Shown piece after piece: positions 49,402-59,071 of a stretch of 64,000 bases of DNA. The position numbers were made by a program, and so were the translations under genes. Position 1 is the stretch's first letter. Every line of letters starts with the position of its first letter. Source of the DNA: Brumimicrobium mesophilum (GTDB lineage Bacteria; Bacteroidota; Bacteroidia; Flavobacteriales_D; Crocinitomicaceae). The stretch spans positions 124,001 to 188,000 of the forward strand of contig NZ_PVSS01000003.1 of assembly GCF_003025005.1 (NCBI RefSeq), written 5' to 3'. The notes beneath the pieces are model-generated. The model made no database searches. It had not been told where the DNA came from and was given only the letters and a program-made list of their open reading frames with translations.

Positions 49402-51357
49402 TTATCGGTCTAGCCTCCTCCAATACTTTCTTAGAATCAACATGTCTGTGATGATTGAATAATCTCGAGCATAAATCAAATTCAGTTTTGATCGTATTGA
49501 CTTATTCTCATTATCTGCTCTTTCTTCAGCTGGTGTAAGAATACCGGTTTTAATTCTAGGTAAATTTCTTTGTGCTGGATTTGGATCGTAAGAATAGCCA
49601 ACCCAAGATTTTTCACCTAATAAAACTGACCAACAATTTTTGATAAATTGAGATTTATGTTTAAAAAACCAGATTGATATTGGTAGGAATAACAATAGAA
49701 ATAAGGCCGAAATAAAATCGAAAGTTCGCTTGTTTCGCTTGCTAGAGGCAGTAGAAATCTTATCGATTTCCATGATGTACAAGTCTCCTGCTGTGTCAAT
49801 TGAATTGCTTCCTATTAAGTACATACTATTTGGTTGAGCAATCTTGAATTCTACTTTATTGGCGGCCGTTCTTGACATCCAATTTATTATTGATTCTGCA
49901 CTTGTGTTTTTTGCACAAAAAATAACTTCATCAATTTCATGGATATCAATAATTTGATCCAATTGATTAATCACTCCACTGTCATTTTCAGACTTATCTT
50001 TGTTAGGTGAAACACTGTGAATAGTACTCACTTTATTCGCAGTGTTTTTAAGGATTTGCTTAACGCGCTCAACTTCATCAGGTTCTCCTACTATAGCGAA
50101 GTTTTTATTTCTCACTCCTCTTAAATCGAATTTCTTTCCTATAACAAAATGTAAAGCAATTCTTGAGATTAAATAATAAGCTAAAACCAATACAGCACCT
50201 AATAAAATAAACAATCTAGAAAACTGTAATTCTTTTGGAAGTAGGGCATAGGCTACTAAAATAACTCCTGTTCCCAGAAGTGTTCCTGAAACGTAAGATT
50301 TTAGTTTAATTGGAATGTCGTAAGATCCAGTGTATAAGTTAGTAATCAACCAAGTAAGTGCGTAGCCAGGTAAAGCATATTTTATTACATGTAAGGGAAA
50401 GTCGATGCTTTCAATTGACCATAATTTCTTGAGAGCGTATAATCCCATTACTATTATAGTGAAATCGATTACGGGAAGAAGTATTCGTTTAATAAAACGA
50501 TTTAACAATGCTAGTCCAGCTCTAAAGTAAATGGCTAAATTGATGAAGAAAGAGAAAAGTTTGGCGTTTTTTTGTGAGAAGTGTTTCTCAGCAAAAATGA
50601 CCATAGCACGGTAAAATACAAAAACATAGTTGATGCTGCTTTTCTTTGTGCTCTCTCCTTTATAATGAATAATTTGAGTTTCTGGAAAGTAGTAATTCTT
50701 GTAACCTCCTTTAATAATTCTATATGATAAATCGATGTCTTCACCATACATGAAAAATGCTTCATCAAGTAAGCCTACTTTGTCCAATGCTTTTTTTCGC
50801 ATTAACATAAATGCACCACTTAGGATTTCTACCTCATTGGTTTCGAATTCATCTAAATACCCCAAATGATATTGACCAAAAGTTTTACTTTTTGGAAATA
50901 TTCTGGATAAACCGAAAATCTTATAAAATGCAACTGCGGGAGTAGGTAGTCCTCTTTTACTTTCTGGTAAAAAGACGCCTTTTCCGTCAATCATTCTTAC
51001 TCCCAAACCACCACCATCAGGGTTTTTGTCCATAAAGTCGACACATTTTTGGAATGTATCTTCCTCAACAACTGTATCTGGGTTTAAAAGCACAACATAA
51101 TCTCCTTTGGAAATTCGAATCGCTTGATTGTTAGCAACAGAAAAGCCTGGATTGTCTTTATTGGCAATTAAATTTACTTGTGGAAATTGACGTTTAACCA
51201 TTTCTACGGAACCGTCAATTGAATTATTGTCAACAACAAAAACTTCTCCTTGAACATTTTTTAAAGCATCATAAACTGAGTTGAGGCACTGTTCTAAAAA
51301 GTACTCAACATTGTAGTTAACGATAATTACAGATATTCTGATAACTTCTTTTTCCAA
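49402..51357 (-). CDS. Family-2 glycosyltransferase fused to a reduced sugar-transferase module
   Basis: The 651-residue protein opens with a GT2 domain (about 1-270): SVIIVNYNVEYFLEQCLNSV, VVDNNSIDGSV, DYVVLLNPDTVV and YGEDIDLSYRI. A membrane part with five or so helices follows (about 270-410), then a Rossmann-like stretch (NFAIVGEPDEVERVKQIL). The C-terminus recalls polyprenyl-phosphate sugar transferases of the WcaJ type (KRTFDFISALFLLLFLPIS, LLGEKSWVGY, DMLILRKYWRRL). The central catalytic stretch normally between the membrane hairpin and the WVG motif is shortened. It should act on a surface polysaccharide. Upstream is a RidA-family gene. Confidence 0.85.
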   Translation of the reverse strand: MEKEVIRISVIIVNYNVEYFLEQCLNSVYDALKNVQGEVFVVDNNSIDGSVEMVKRQFPQVNLIANKDNPGFSVANNQAIRISKGDYVVLLNPDTVVEEDTFQKCVDFMDKNPDGGGLGVRMIDGKGVFLPESKRGLPTPAVAFYKIFGLSRIFPKSKTFGQYHLGYLDEFETNEVEILSGAFMLMRKKALDKVGLLDEAFFMYGEDIDLSYRIIKGGYKNYYFPETQIIHYKGESTKKSSINYVFVFYRAMVIFAEKHFSQKNAKLFSFFINLAIYFRAGLALLNRFIKRILLPVIDFTIIVMGLYALKKLWSIESIDFPLHVIKYALPGYALTWLITNLYTGSYDIPIKLKSYVSGTLLGTGVILVAYALLPKELQFSRLFILLGAVLVLAYYLISRIALHFVIGKKFDLRGVRNKNFAIVGEPDEVERVKQILKNTANKVSTIHSVSPNKDKSENDSGVINQLDQIIDIHEIDEVIFCAKNTSAESIINWMSRTAANKVEFKIAQPNSMYLIGSNSIDTAGDLYIMEIDKISTASSKRNKRTFDFISALFLLLFLPISIWFFKHKSQFIKNCWSVLLGEKSWVGYSYDPNPAQRNLPRIKTGILTPAEERADNENKSIRSKLNLIYARDYSIITDMLILRKYWRRLDR

Positions 51358-51392
51358 GGTTTTTCTGTCGTATAGTATTGTTTAGAATAAGA

Positions 51393-51770
51393 TTAACGTA
51401 TCGCAATGCAAGATATTTCAACAGGCACATCTAATGGTAATTTAGATACCTGAACTGTTTCTCTTGCAGGAGGTTCATTTTTAAAATATGTAGCGTAAAC
51501 TTCATTAACGGCGACAAAATCATCCATAGATTTCAAAAAAATCGAACATTTTACAACATCTAACATTTTTAAACCTGATGTTTCAACCAAAGCTTTTATG
51601 TTTTCCATTACTTGCTTTGTTGCTATTTGAATAGTTTCCAATTGTAATTCACCGCTTTTTGGATCCAATGGAATTTGTCCACTTACATATAAAGTATCGT
51701 TCTTCATAATCGCTTGACTATATGGTCCGATTGGAGCAGGAGCATTGGGAATTGTAATGATTTTCTTCAT
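51393..51770 (-). CDS. RidA-family enamine/imine deaminase
   Basis: The 125-residue protein has the RidA core GPYSQAIMKNDTLYVSGQIPLD, LETSGLKMLDVVKCSIFLKSMDDF, and PARETVQVSKLPLDVPVEISCIA with the conserved catalytic arginine. RidA hydrolyses reactive 2-aminoacrylate from serine dehydration. Its start lies 235 bp beyond the previous leftward gene's stop, in a gap that shows nothing else. Confidence 0.93.
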   Translation of the reverse strand: MKKIITIPNAPAPIGPYSQAIMKNDTLYVSGQIPLDPKSGELQLETIQIATKQVMENIKALVETSGLKMLDVVKCSIFLKSMDDFVAVNEVYATYFKNEPPARETVQVSKLPLDVPVEISCIAIR

Positions 51771-52009
51771 TTGCTTTTGGATTTGTGCAAGTTTAAGGAT
51801 TTTGATTTAATATTCTGACACCCCGCTAAGGTTTTAATACTTGTTCAACCATTAAATTATCGTTGTTTCTTATTAGTAAAAAAGGCCAATTTGCTATTTT
51901 TTTTAAATGAAATAGTCATTGGATTTAGTTTTGATTTAAAAATATGGTATTTTCAACTTTTGTCCCTTTTTAATCCATTTTCCAGCGATATTAAAATAAT
52001 TATTGACTA

Positions 52010-52450
52010 TTAGTCATTCCTTCTTTTACCGAGTACCAGCGTATGTTTAGAATTTTGCGGAGGTTCAATCATGCTTAGGGCAAGTCCACATCTGAAGTTT
52101 TCCATATGGTTATCGTTAGTAAAACAACCTGAATTGTTATTAGACTTTAATGAGATTTTGTATTGTAATCCATTTACAAGAATGGTATCATTAACATTAA
52201 AAGAACTTCCTGAAACATTAACTTCAACAGCTCCGCAACAATATCCATCATTATCGCAACCGTAGCTATAGCTAGTTGATCCTGAATCGTTGTATTGCCA
52301 GGCTATCTCAACCCAAACTCCATTTAAGTCTGAACAATCAATTGTTAATTCTGGAGAGGTTTGATCTTCTATTTTTTTATCTTTTTTTGTGCAAGATAAT
52401 GTTAGCATAAAGTAGAATGATGCAATAATTATGTAGTTAATAATTTTCAT
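52010..52450 (-). CDS. Small secreted lipoprotein, unknown
   Basis: The ATG at 52450 gives 146 residues with a lipoprotein signal ending TLSC (Cys20); an earlier in-frame TTG adds eight unlikely residues. The mature part is cysteine-rich (ten or so cysteines, including CDNDGYCCGAVEV and CFTNDNHMENFRC), suggesting disulfide bonds. Strands such as NDTILVNGLQYKISLKSN are seen. No family is recognised. A tail of MIEPPQNSKHTLVLG follows. Confidence 0.7.
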   Translation of the reverse strand: MKIINYIIIASFYFMLTLSCTKKDKKIEDQTSPELTIDCSDLNGVWVEIAWQYNDSGSTSYSYGCDNDGYCCGAVEVNVSGSSFNVNDTILVNGLQYKISLKSNNNSGCFTNDNHMENFRCGLALSMIEPPQNSKHTLVLGKRRND

Positions 52451-52587
52451 TTTCGAAATTAGTTTAATGGACAAAATTTGTAATGAAAGTTTAGAATAAA
52501 AGTTATTTCATGTAATTTACTTTTCTACTATAACATTCTAAATTTTGCGAATTCAAATATACATAAAACTATCAAGGGTTTAACCAA

Positions 52588-52618
52588 AAAAAAATGCGGT
52601 CCCGAAGAACCGCATTTT
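52588..52618 (-). terminator. Terminator of the M16 pair
   Basis: A 10-bp perfect stem AAAATGCGGT/ACCGCATTTT with an 8-base loop, and a T-run of eight on the minus strand, 25 bp downstream of the last M16 gene. Confidence 0.92.
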
Positions 52619-52642
52619 CATATGTTATTTTGTATTAGAAAA

Positions 52643-54760
52643 TTATTCTACTTCAAACAATTTTTCATCAACTTTTCCATTGATTTCAACTTCTTTTAAG
52701 GTAGCAGTCATTCCAACTGATTCGATCATTTGGGCAGTTTTCTTTGGGAATAAGAATCCTTTGAAATCTGTAAACTCACTATAAACAGCTGTAATGCTCT
52801 GTGGTCCTTCCTCAGTTACTTCTAGTGTTTCAGAATAAACTTTTAGACCATTTTCCTTATTGTAGTAATTGGTTGTAGTTGTTTTACCGATTATGTATTT
52901 AACAACATACATGTCTACACCATCCCGATTTTCTACTCCAAGTAATTCGAAATCACTTTCGTTACATAACAAGCTAAATTCAGGGAAGATTGCTGCAGTT
53001 TTCTTCTTATCAGCGATTTCTTCTGAAGTCATTTCTTTTGTATCAAAACCACCTTGTTGATTCATCATTTTAGTCACACCTTTATTTCCATTGAATTTTT
53101 CTTCTTGAAGAACCATTCCGTTGAATTCCATTTTAGATGCAGCCATGTTTGGAGCCATGAAGTAAGTTGTCATTTTCAATTCCATAGGAGCTTGATTAGG
53201 AACAACAACGGCGTTTTTCTTTAAAGTTTTCACTTTATTGATTTTCTTATTGGCTTTCTTCATTTTTGAAGTTTGAGTTACCGCCATTAGATATTTTTCG
53301 AAAACTTCAGTCTTAGAAATATCTGCTTCTGTATAGTTTGTTTCTATTTTAGGATTCCCGAAAGCATCAAAAACTTCAATGTTTCCATCTGCATCAAATT
53401 GTTTCAAACTTTCCATAACATCCTTGTTTCCCACAACAATGATGTTCAAGTTGTTAGGTGTGATGTAAGTTTTTGCCATGTTCATGATGTCATTTTCTGA
53501 TACTGCACTTAATTTTTTAAGGTAAGTTTGATAGTAATCAGAAGGTAAATCATTTCTGTATGTACTTAAAGCAAAGTTAGCGATCGTACGTGGTGATTCT
53601 AAAGTACGAGCAAAACTTCCAGCCATTGAGGCCTTGTTTAAAGATAATTCTTCTTCAGTAACCATATCTTGTGTAATTCTATTGAATTCATACAAGAATT
53701 GAGTAATCGCAGAATCTGAGACTTCATTTCTAAAACTTCCTTGTGCTTTAATATAACTTCCTTTTCTGTCAACATCAACACTTGAGTATGCTCCGTAAGT
53801 GTATGCCTTGTCTTCACGTAAGTTTTGCATTAAACGAGTACCAAAACCACCACCACCAAACAATTTGTTTAATGTAGACAATTTAATTTGGTTTTCATCA
53901 CCAGGAATCATGTCAACTGGGAATGCAATACTAATAACTGATTGAACAGCACCTGGTTTTTCAACAAAAATTACACGATTTCCTTGTGGAGAAATTCCTT
54001 TATTGTAATCCTTTTCGTAAGGTACACCACCTTCCCAAGAACCGAACCTTTCTTTGGCAATTTTCCTTGCTTGAGCTTCATCGATATCACCAACAATTAC
54101 AAGGTAACTTCCAGCTGGAGTGTATTGTTTTTTGTAAAAATCAATTACATCTTGACGTTTGATGTTGTTCAATGTTTCTTCAGTCATTACCTCACCGTAA
54201 GGGTGGTTATCAGTAAAGATTGCTTTGTACATTGCATTAGACATCATAGAACTTGGATCAGTTTTAACCGAAAACAATCCTGACTCATATTGTTTCTTAA
54301 CGCGTTCAAATTCACTTTCTGGGAAATTTGCATTTTTCATAACATCAGTCATCAAATCCAAACCTTTTTCCATGTGCTTCTTTAACACACTCAAGTACAT
54401 TCCAGAACTGTTTGCAGATAGATACGCTCCAATGAAATCAGTTTCATTGTCAATTTGATCTTTTGTTTTATTCGTTGTTCCAGACATTAATAAATCTCCA
54501 GCCATGTCAGAAAGACCAGCTTTTTTACCTTCAAGTCTAGGGTCAGAACCCATAACTAAATTGAAAGAAACTTTTGGAATTTTATCATTGGGCGAAAGAA
54601 TAACCTTCATCCCATTATCTAAATCAAAGACAATTGGTTCTGGAATATTAATTTCTGGAGCAGGACCAGGTACCGGAGCTTTTGTTCGGTCAACTTGTCC
54701 AAATGCAAATACAGATGTAAGAGCAAGTGCTGATCCTAATATTATATTTTTCATTTTCAT
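52643..54760 (-). CDS. M16-family protein lacking the zinc site, partner of the upstream peptidase
   Basis: The 705-residue protein has a signal peptide (ending FAFGQ) and the M16 double fold. At the position of HxxEH it reads GLSDMAGDLL, so the zinc ligands are lost. It keeps LREDKAYTYGAYS, the arginine-tyrosine pair of the second subunit in heterodimeric M16 peptidases. About 190 extra C-terminal residues (after about 510) form a beta-rich domain seen in Bacteroidota members. With the upstream gene (33 bp away) it should form a periplasmic peptidase. Confidence 0.92.
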   Translation of the reverse strand: MKMKNIILGSALALTSVFAFGQVDRTKAPVPGPAPEINIPEPIVFDLDNGMKVILSPNDKIPKVSFNLVMGSDPRLEGKKAGLSDMAGDLLMSGTTNKTKDQIDNETDFIGAYLSANSSGMYLSVLKKHMEKGLDLMTDVMKNANFPESEFERVKKQYESGLFSVKTDPSSMMSNAMYKAIFTDNHPYGEVMTEETLNNIKRQDVIDFYKKQYTPAGSYLVIVGDIDEAQARKIAKERFGSWEGGVPYEKDYNKGISPQGNRVIFVEKPGAVQSVISIAFPVDMIPGDENQIKLSTLNKLFGGGGFGTRLMQNLREDKAYTYGAYSSVDVDRKGSYIKAQGSFRNEVSDSAITQFLYEFNRITQDMVTEEELSLNKASMAGSFARTLESPRTIANFALSTYRNDLPSDYYQTYLKKLSAVSENDIMNMAKTYITPNNLNIIVVGNKDVMESLKQFDADGNIEVFDAFGNPKIETNYTEADISKTEVFEKYLMAVTQTSKMKKANKKINKVKTLKKNAVVVPNQAPMELKMTTYFMAPNMAASKMEFNGMVLQEEKFNGNKGVTKMMNQQGGFDTKEMTSEEIADKKKTAAIFPEFSLLCNESDFELLGVENRDGVDMYVVKYIIGKTTTTNYYNKENGLKVYSETLEVTEEGPQSITAVYSEFTDFKGFLFPKKTAQMIESVGMTATLKEVEINGKVDEKLFEVE

Positions 54761-54793
54761 CTTATTTTGAATTTTATTAAACTGCTTAATCTG

Positions 54794-56260
54794 TTATTTT
54801 TTCGGTAAATAGTACAATACCAAACGTGCATCTTTAGTGAAGTATTTATTAGCTACTTTCATCAAGTCCTCGCGCGTAATGTCATCATAAACTGTTAATT
54901 GCTCGTTAATTAAATTTGTATTTTTGAAATACACATAATTATCAGCCAAAGATTCAGCTTTTCCTGCTACAGAACTGTTTGCAGAGTAAAAATCATTTTC
55001 AAATTGATTTTTCACTTTTTGAAATTCAGTTTCCGTAACTAATTCATTTTTAGCTCTATTGATTTCAATATCTAAAGCATTTTTTAAACTGTCGATTTCA
55101 ACATCTTTAGCAGCAATTCCTGCGAAAAGTGCGATTCCTGGATCTTCTAATGGGAATGCGAATGAGAATGCTGCCATCGCTAATTCTTTTTCTTCAACGA
55201 TATTTTTGTTCATTCTTGCACTTGTTCCACCAGAAATAATTGCATTCAACATTTCTAAAGCATAAGCTTCTTTCGTGTTTTGTTTTGGTGAGTGGTATCC
55301 AATAAACACTGCAGGCAATTGAATGTTATCATAAACAGTATCTACGATTTCTTTTTCCAATTTTGGTTCTACTATGTTTGGACGAGGAATTACAGTTTCT
55401 TTTTTCTTGTATTCGTTAATCATTGCCATTCCATCTTTCGATGTTGTGTTAAAGAAATCTTTGTCATTAAAGATTGCTTTTCCTTTTCCATATTTAGCAG
55501 TAAATGCATCGTTGTCCAAGGCTAAGTAATCACGGTAAAGGTTAATTGCTTGTCCTTTAGGAATCGTAGCGAAATATTTGTCGATTAACACTTTAGCTTC
55601 TTCGATATCTATATCACCAGCAATTGAAAGTGTTGCATTCGAAGGAACATAGAATGTTTTATAGAAGTTAATAAAATCTTCTTCTTGTGCTGCATCCAAA
55701 TGCTCCATGTATCCAATCGGAGTCCATTTATATGGGTGTTTTTCGTATAATAAGTCAAATGCTGATGCCATAAAAGAGCCATAAGGTTGATTATCGACAC
55801 GTTGTCTTTTTTCTTCCTTTACAACTTCACGTTGGGTTTCAATTCCTTTATTGTCAACTTTTGCATGCAATAGTCTTTCAGACTCTAACCATAAACCTAA
55901 CTCAAGATTGTTTGAGGAGAAAATCTCATAGTAATAAGTTCTATCTTGGGAAGTGTTGGCGTTTAATGTACCACCATTCCTTTCGATATATTGGTCAAAT
56001 TCACCTCTATCAATGTTTTTACTTCCTTCAAACATGAGGTGTTCGAAAAAGTGTGCAAAACCTGTACGGTCTGGATTCTCATTTTTCGATCCTACATGAT
56101 AAAGTACAGAAACAGCCACAATAGGAGTGGAGTTATCTTCATGAAGAATAACATGCATCCCATTATCGAGATCGTATTCGACGAAGTCTATCTTACTTTT
56201 TTGTGCATGTAAACCAAAAATGAATGTAGTTGCTAATGCCGCAGAAAATATTCTTTTCAT
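54794..56260 (-). CDS. M16-family zinc peptidase (active subunit)
   Basis: The ATG at 56260 gives 489 residues with a signal peptide (MKRIFSAALATTFIFGLHAQ); an earlier in-frame start adds nine residues. The zinc motif HFFEH (His70, Glu73, His74) lies in GFAHFFEHLMFEGSKN, and the distal acidic residue lies in REVVKEEKRQ. It is the catalytic half of a heterodimeric M16 peptidase with the next gene. It degrades peptides in the periplasm, and the gene pair is probably one transcript. Confidence 0.94.
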   Translation of the reverse strand: MKRIFSAALATTFIFGLHAQKSKIDFVEYDLDNGMHVILHEDNSTPIVAVSVLYHVGSKNENPDRTGFAHFFEHLMFEGSKNIDRGEFDQYIERNGGTLNANTSQDRTYYYEIFSSNNLELGLWLESERLLHAKVDNKGIETQREVVKEEKRQRVDNQPYGSFMASAFDLLYEKHPYKWTPIGYMEHLDAAQEEDFINFYKTFYVPSNATLSIAGDIDIEEAKVLIDKYFATIPKGQAINLYRDYLALDNDAFTAKYGKGKAIFNDKDFFNTTSKDGMAMINEYKKKETVIPRPNIVEPKLEKEIVDTVYDNIQLPAVFIGYHSPKQNTKEAYALEMLNAIISGGTSARMNKNIVEEKELAMAAFSFAFPLEDPGIALFAGIAAKDVEIDSLKNALDIEINRAKNELVTETEFQKVKNQFENDFYSANSSVAGKAESLADNYVYFKNTNLINEQLTVYDDITREDLMKVANKYFTKDARLVLYYLPKK

Positions 56261-56537
56261 TATTTTATTTTTAGATATTATTTCCAAAGAAACGTAAATT
56301 TTCTCACATCATAAATTTCTAATTGATGAAATACTTTATAATGGAGATGAATGGTGTATATGAATTGTATAAATGTTGAAATTAGGAATCATTCGGAGGG
56401 AAATCATAATTTAAATTTCAAAAAAATAGGTGTGCTATGTAAAAGGTAAAATATTTATACTGAGTTTTTTGGACTATTTAATTGCGTATGGCTTAAAATG
56501 GATTCGAATGATTGCTATCCTATAACAGACCATAAAA

Positions 56538-56567
56538 AAAAGCGCTCAATTTCTAGAGCGCTTTTCA
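56538..56567 (-). terminator. Terminator of the ribosome hibernation factor gene
   Basis: A 10-bp perfect stem AAAAGCGCTC/GAGCGCTTTT with an 8-base loop; on the minus strand it is followed by a T-run. It is about 20 bp beyond the stop. Confidence 0.9.
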
Positions 56568-56583
56568 TTAACTTTATAATCAA

Positions 56584-56898
56584 TTAGTGATTTTGTAATT
56601 TTCCCAATAAAGTGGTTAAGCTACTCACCATTTTTTTGGTTGCTCCACTTATTGATTTTTCAATTGTATCGTCTTGACTTGAAACTGCAACTGGCTTTAA
56701 TCCTTGTGGTCGAACTTCTAAAACACATTTTTTATCATTGTTTCCGCCTTTGTCACCATTTTCGTCAGAAAGATGAACTTCTACGCGCGTTACTTTATCT
56801 TCAAAACGATTTAAATCTTCTTTTATTTTTTTCGTAAAGTAAGCTTCAATTCTTTCTTTCCCTTCGATGTTGTTGTCTGTGTTGAATATTACGTCCAT
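56584..56898 (-). CDS. hpf: Ribosome hibernation-promoting factor, short form
   Basis: The 104-residue protein fits the short RaiA/HPF family. It has the opening VIFNTDNNIEGKERIEAYFTKKI, acidic centre TRVEVHLSDENGDKGGNNDKKCVLEVRPQGLKPVAVS, and a helical tail. It binds the ribosome decoding centre and prevents translation when growth stops. The 5' side holds a GAATGC/GCATTC hairpin (56915-56931). Confidence 0.9.
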   Translation of the reverse strand: MDVIFNTDNNIEGKERIEAYFTKKIKEDLNRFEDKVTRVEVHLSDENGDKGGNNDKKCVLEVRPQGLKPVAVSSQDDTIEKSISGATKKMVSSLTTLLGKLQNH

Positions 56899-56914
56899 AT
56901 ATTTGTTTTTTTGT

Positions 56915-56931
56915 GAATGCTTGTAGCATTC
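56915..56931 (-). other. Small hairpin in the hpf leader
   Basis: GAATGC (56915-56920) and GCATTC (56926-56931) enclose a 5-base loop, 17-33 bases before the hpf start. It is small but would lie near a ribosome binding region. No function can be claimed. Confidence 0.3.
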
Positions 56932-57120
56932 GGTTAGTAAAAAAAAGCAAACAAATTACTTTAAATTTGATAACACAATATAGGGTTTTTAATAATACAA
57001 AGCACCTACTTTCAAAGAATATTACAAAACTTTAAGGAAATGATTACTATTCTATTAATAGATTGTTAAGAAGTGTAAATAATTGTGTAGTGTCTCTGAA
57101 ACTAGGGTATTAATAATGTT

Positions 57121-57744
57121 TTAACGCTTTTGATTGAAAGTAGACTCAAAGGGGAGCCTTTGCAAAATTGATCTACCTAACGTTAACTCATCCGCGTAAT
57201 GTAATTCTGCTCCTACAGAAACTCCTCTGGATAAAGTTGTTACAATAATTTCTGAGGGAGAAATCTTCTTGTAAATGTAAAAGTTTGTGGTATCTCCTTC
57301 CATGGTTGAACTTAAAGCGAAAATAATTTCATCGATTTTATTTTGTTCTACTTTCTTTAATAAGGTAGGAATATTTAAATCTTCTGGTCCTTGTCCATCC
57401 ATTGGTGAAATAACTCCACCTAAAACATGGTAAATTCCTCTATAACTTCGTGTTGCTTCAATTGCCATAATATCACGAATATCTTCAACTATGCAAACTG
57501 TTCTATGCTCACGTGCTGGGTTTGCACAAATCACACAAATTTTGTTGTCTGAAATGTTTCCGCAATTTTCACAATAATTGATATTTTCTTTTATACCTAT
57601 TAAAGCATTTGAAAATCTATCGATTTCCTCAGGAGAACGTTTTAATAAGTCAAGAACCAAACGTAAGGCACTTCTTTTCCCAATACTAGGTAGGGAGGCA
57701 AACTGTTCAACAGCTTCGTTTAAATATTTTGAAGGTAAATCCAC
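57121..57744 (-). CDS. recR: Recombination protein RecR
   Basis: RecR works with RecO (and RecF) to load RecA at gaps. The 207-residue protein has the helix-hairpin-helix LPSIGKRSALRLVL near the start, the zinc finger CENCGN...CVIC, and the TOPRIM domain VEDIRDIMAIEATRSYRGIYHVLGG, with the ISPMDGQGPEDL loop. The start is a GTG (57744), which places the conserved DLPSKYL at the N-terminus. A TACATTTG -7 box ends 5 bases upstream, so the transcript may be leaderless. Confidence 0.96.
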   Translation of the reverse strand: MDLPSKYLNEAVEQFASLPSIGKRSALRLVLDLLKRSPEEIDRFSNALIGIKENINYCENCGNISDNKICVICANPAREHRTVCIVEDIRDIMAIEATRSYRGIYHVLGGVISPMDGQGPEDLNIPTLLKKVEQNKIDEIIFALSSTMEGDTTNFYIYKKISPSEIIVTTLSRGVSVGAELHYADELTLGRSILQRLPFESTFNQKR

Positions 57745-57749
57745 AGTTG

Positions 57750-57757
57750 CAAATGTA
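57750..57757 (-). promoter_or_regulatory. Candidate -7 box for recR
   Basis: The minus strand reads TACATTTG, matching TAnnTTTG, 5 bases before the recR GTG. Confidence 0.45.
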
Positions 57758-57898
57758 ATTAGCTTTTATGAAAATAGATTGAAATTTTTCGATAATTGAA
57801 GTGGAAAACTTAAAATAAACACAGTTTTGTCTCTGGTGTTAATTTTCAACACTACTATTAATTTAGAATTGCTTATTTTTGCCGAATTATTTAGGAAT

Positions 57899-58612
57899 AT
57901 GGAAAAAATATGTGATATCCCAGCTGAGAAATTACCTTTTGAGTTTATGGGATTATGTTTACAAGAACCAATGGCGATGGTAACAAATTTGCTAATTGCA
58001 GTTACCTGCTTTATCATTTATTCAAAAATGAAAATAGTTGAAACTAACTTTCAGAAACATTGGAAAATGTTTTATTTAATTTTTGGCTTGAGTACGTTCT
58101 TTAGTGGTTTTGGACACATGTTTTTTCAGTATACTGGTGTATATGGAAAATTCCCTACTTGGACTTTAGGTTTGGTATCTGCTTTTCACGCTGGGAAAGC
58201 GATGATTAGCTTGAATGTGATTAATCCTAAATTGTATAAAGGATTAATCCGATTTCTTTACGTTAAATTTATTGTTTTTGTTGCATTAGCACTCTCTTTG
58301 CAGTCCTTTGTTTTCGTAATGGCCGATGCTTCAATTACGTATTTGTTCTTCTGTATGGGTTTTGGAATATACTATTGGAGAAAAGGTTTAACCTCATTTA
58401 AATATACAGTTTATGCTGTTTTGATTTTAATTCCTTCAATTTTCATATTTACCATGCAAATCAACCCTCATCTTTGGTTTAATAAGGAAGATTTAAGTCA
58501 TGTTTTGATGACAACTACAATTATTTTCTTTTACTTTGGGGTTATCCGATTAAATCAAATCGATTTAGATCATCTCATTTCAACAAGGGAAGTTAAATAT
58601 GTCAACAAATAA
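57899..58612 (+). CDS. Multi-pass membrane protein of unknown function
   Basis: The ATG at 57899 gives 237 residues with seven predicted helices (for example [98 protein letters not shown]). The His/Phe-rich third segment ([14 protein letters not shown]) is notable. It resembles uncharacterised seven-helix Bacteroidota proteins. It precedes smpB with a 14-base overlap. An in-frame extension upstream (57827) is not needed. A TATTTTTG box (57874-57881) is 17 bases from the ATG. Confidence 0.8.
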   Translation: MEKICDIPAEKLPFEFMGLCLQEPMAMVTNLLIAVTCFIIYSKMKIVETNFQKHWKMFYLIFGLSTFFSGFGHMFFQYTGVYGKFPTWTLGLVSAFHAGKAMISLNVINPKLYKGLIRFLYVKFIVFVALALSLQSFVFVMADASITYLFFCMGFGIYYWRKGLTSFKYTVYAVLILIPSIFIFTMQINPHLWFNKEDLSHVLMTTTIIFFYFGVIRLNQIDLDHLISTREVKYVNK

Positions 58613-59060
58613 CAATCGTATAAACATAGTTAATAAACGTGCTCGTTTTGAATATCAACTACTTGATAAGTACGTTGCAGGTATTCAATTGGGAGGAACA
58701 GAAATTAAAAGTATTCGTTTAGGAAAAGCGAGTATTCTTGAAGCATTTTGTGTGATTGAAAATAACGAGGTTTATTTACGTAATATGCACATTGCAGAAT
58801 ATGGAAATGCTTCATTTTATCAGCACAAAGCCAAAGCAGACAGAAAGTTATTGTTGAATCGAAAGGAAATCAACAAACTAGATAAAAAGATGAAGACAAA
58901 AGGCTTTACAATTATCCCACTTCGTCTTTTTATTAATGATAATGGTTATGCCAAAGTAGAAATAGCTTTAGCTCAAGGTAAAAAACTTTATGATAAACGA
59001 GCAGACCTAAAAGAGAAGGACGACCAGAGAACAATGGATCGCATTAAAAAAGCCTACTAA
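58599..59060 (+). CDS. smpB: SsrA-binding protein SmpB
   Basis: SmpB binds tmRNA and delivers it to stalled ribosomes. The 153-residue protein has [39 protein letters not shown]-like [14 protein letters not shown], and a basic C-terminal tail ([23 protein letters not shown]) that becomes ordered in the ribosome. It overlaps the previous gene by 14 bases. No tmRNA gene was seen in the window. Confidence 0.97.
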   Translation: MSTNNNRINIVNKRARFEYQLLDKYVAGIQLGGTEIKSIRLGKASILEAFCVIENNEVYLRNMHIAEYGNASFYQHKAKADRKLLLNRKEINKLDKKMKTKGFTIIPLRLFINDNGYAKVEIALAQGKKLYDKRADLKEKDDQRTMDRIKKAY

Positions 59061-59071
59061 TACTTTCTTAA

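Noticed and set aside
57827-57898. Upstream start for the seven-helix membrane protein
   Set aside because: The ATG at 57899 begins the conserved-looking protein and follows a -7 box; the extension overlaps that box.
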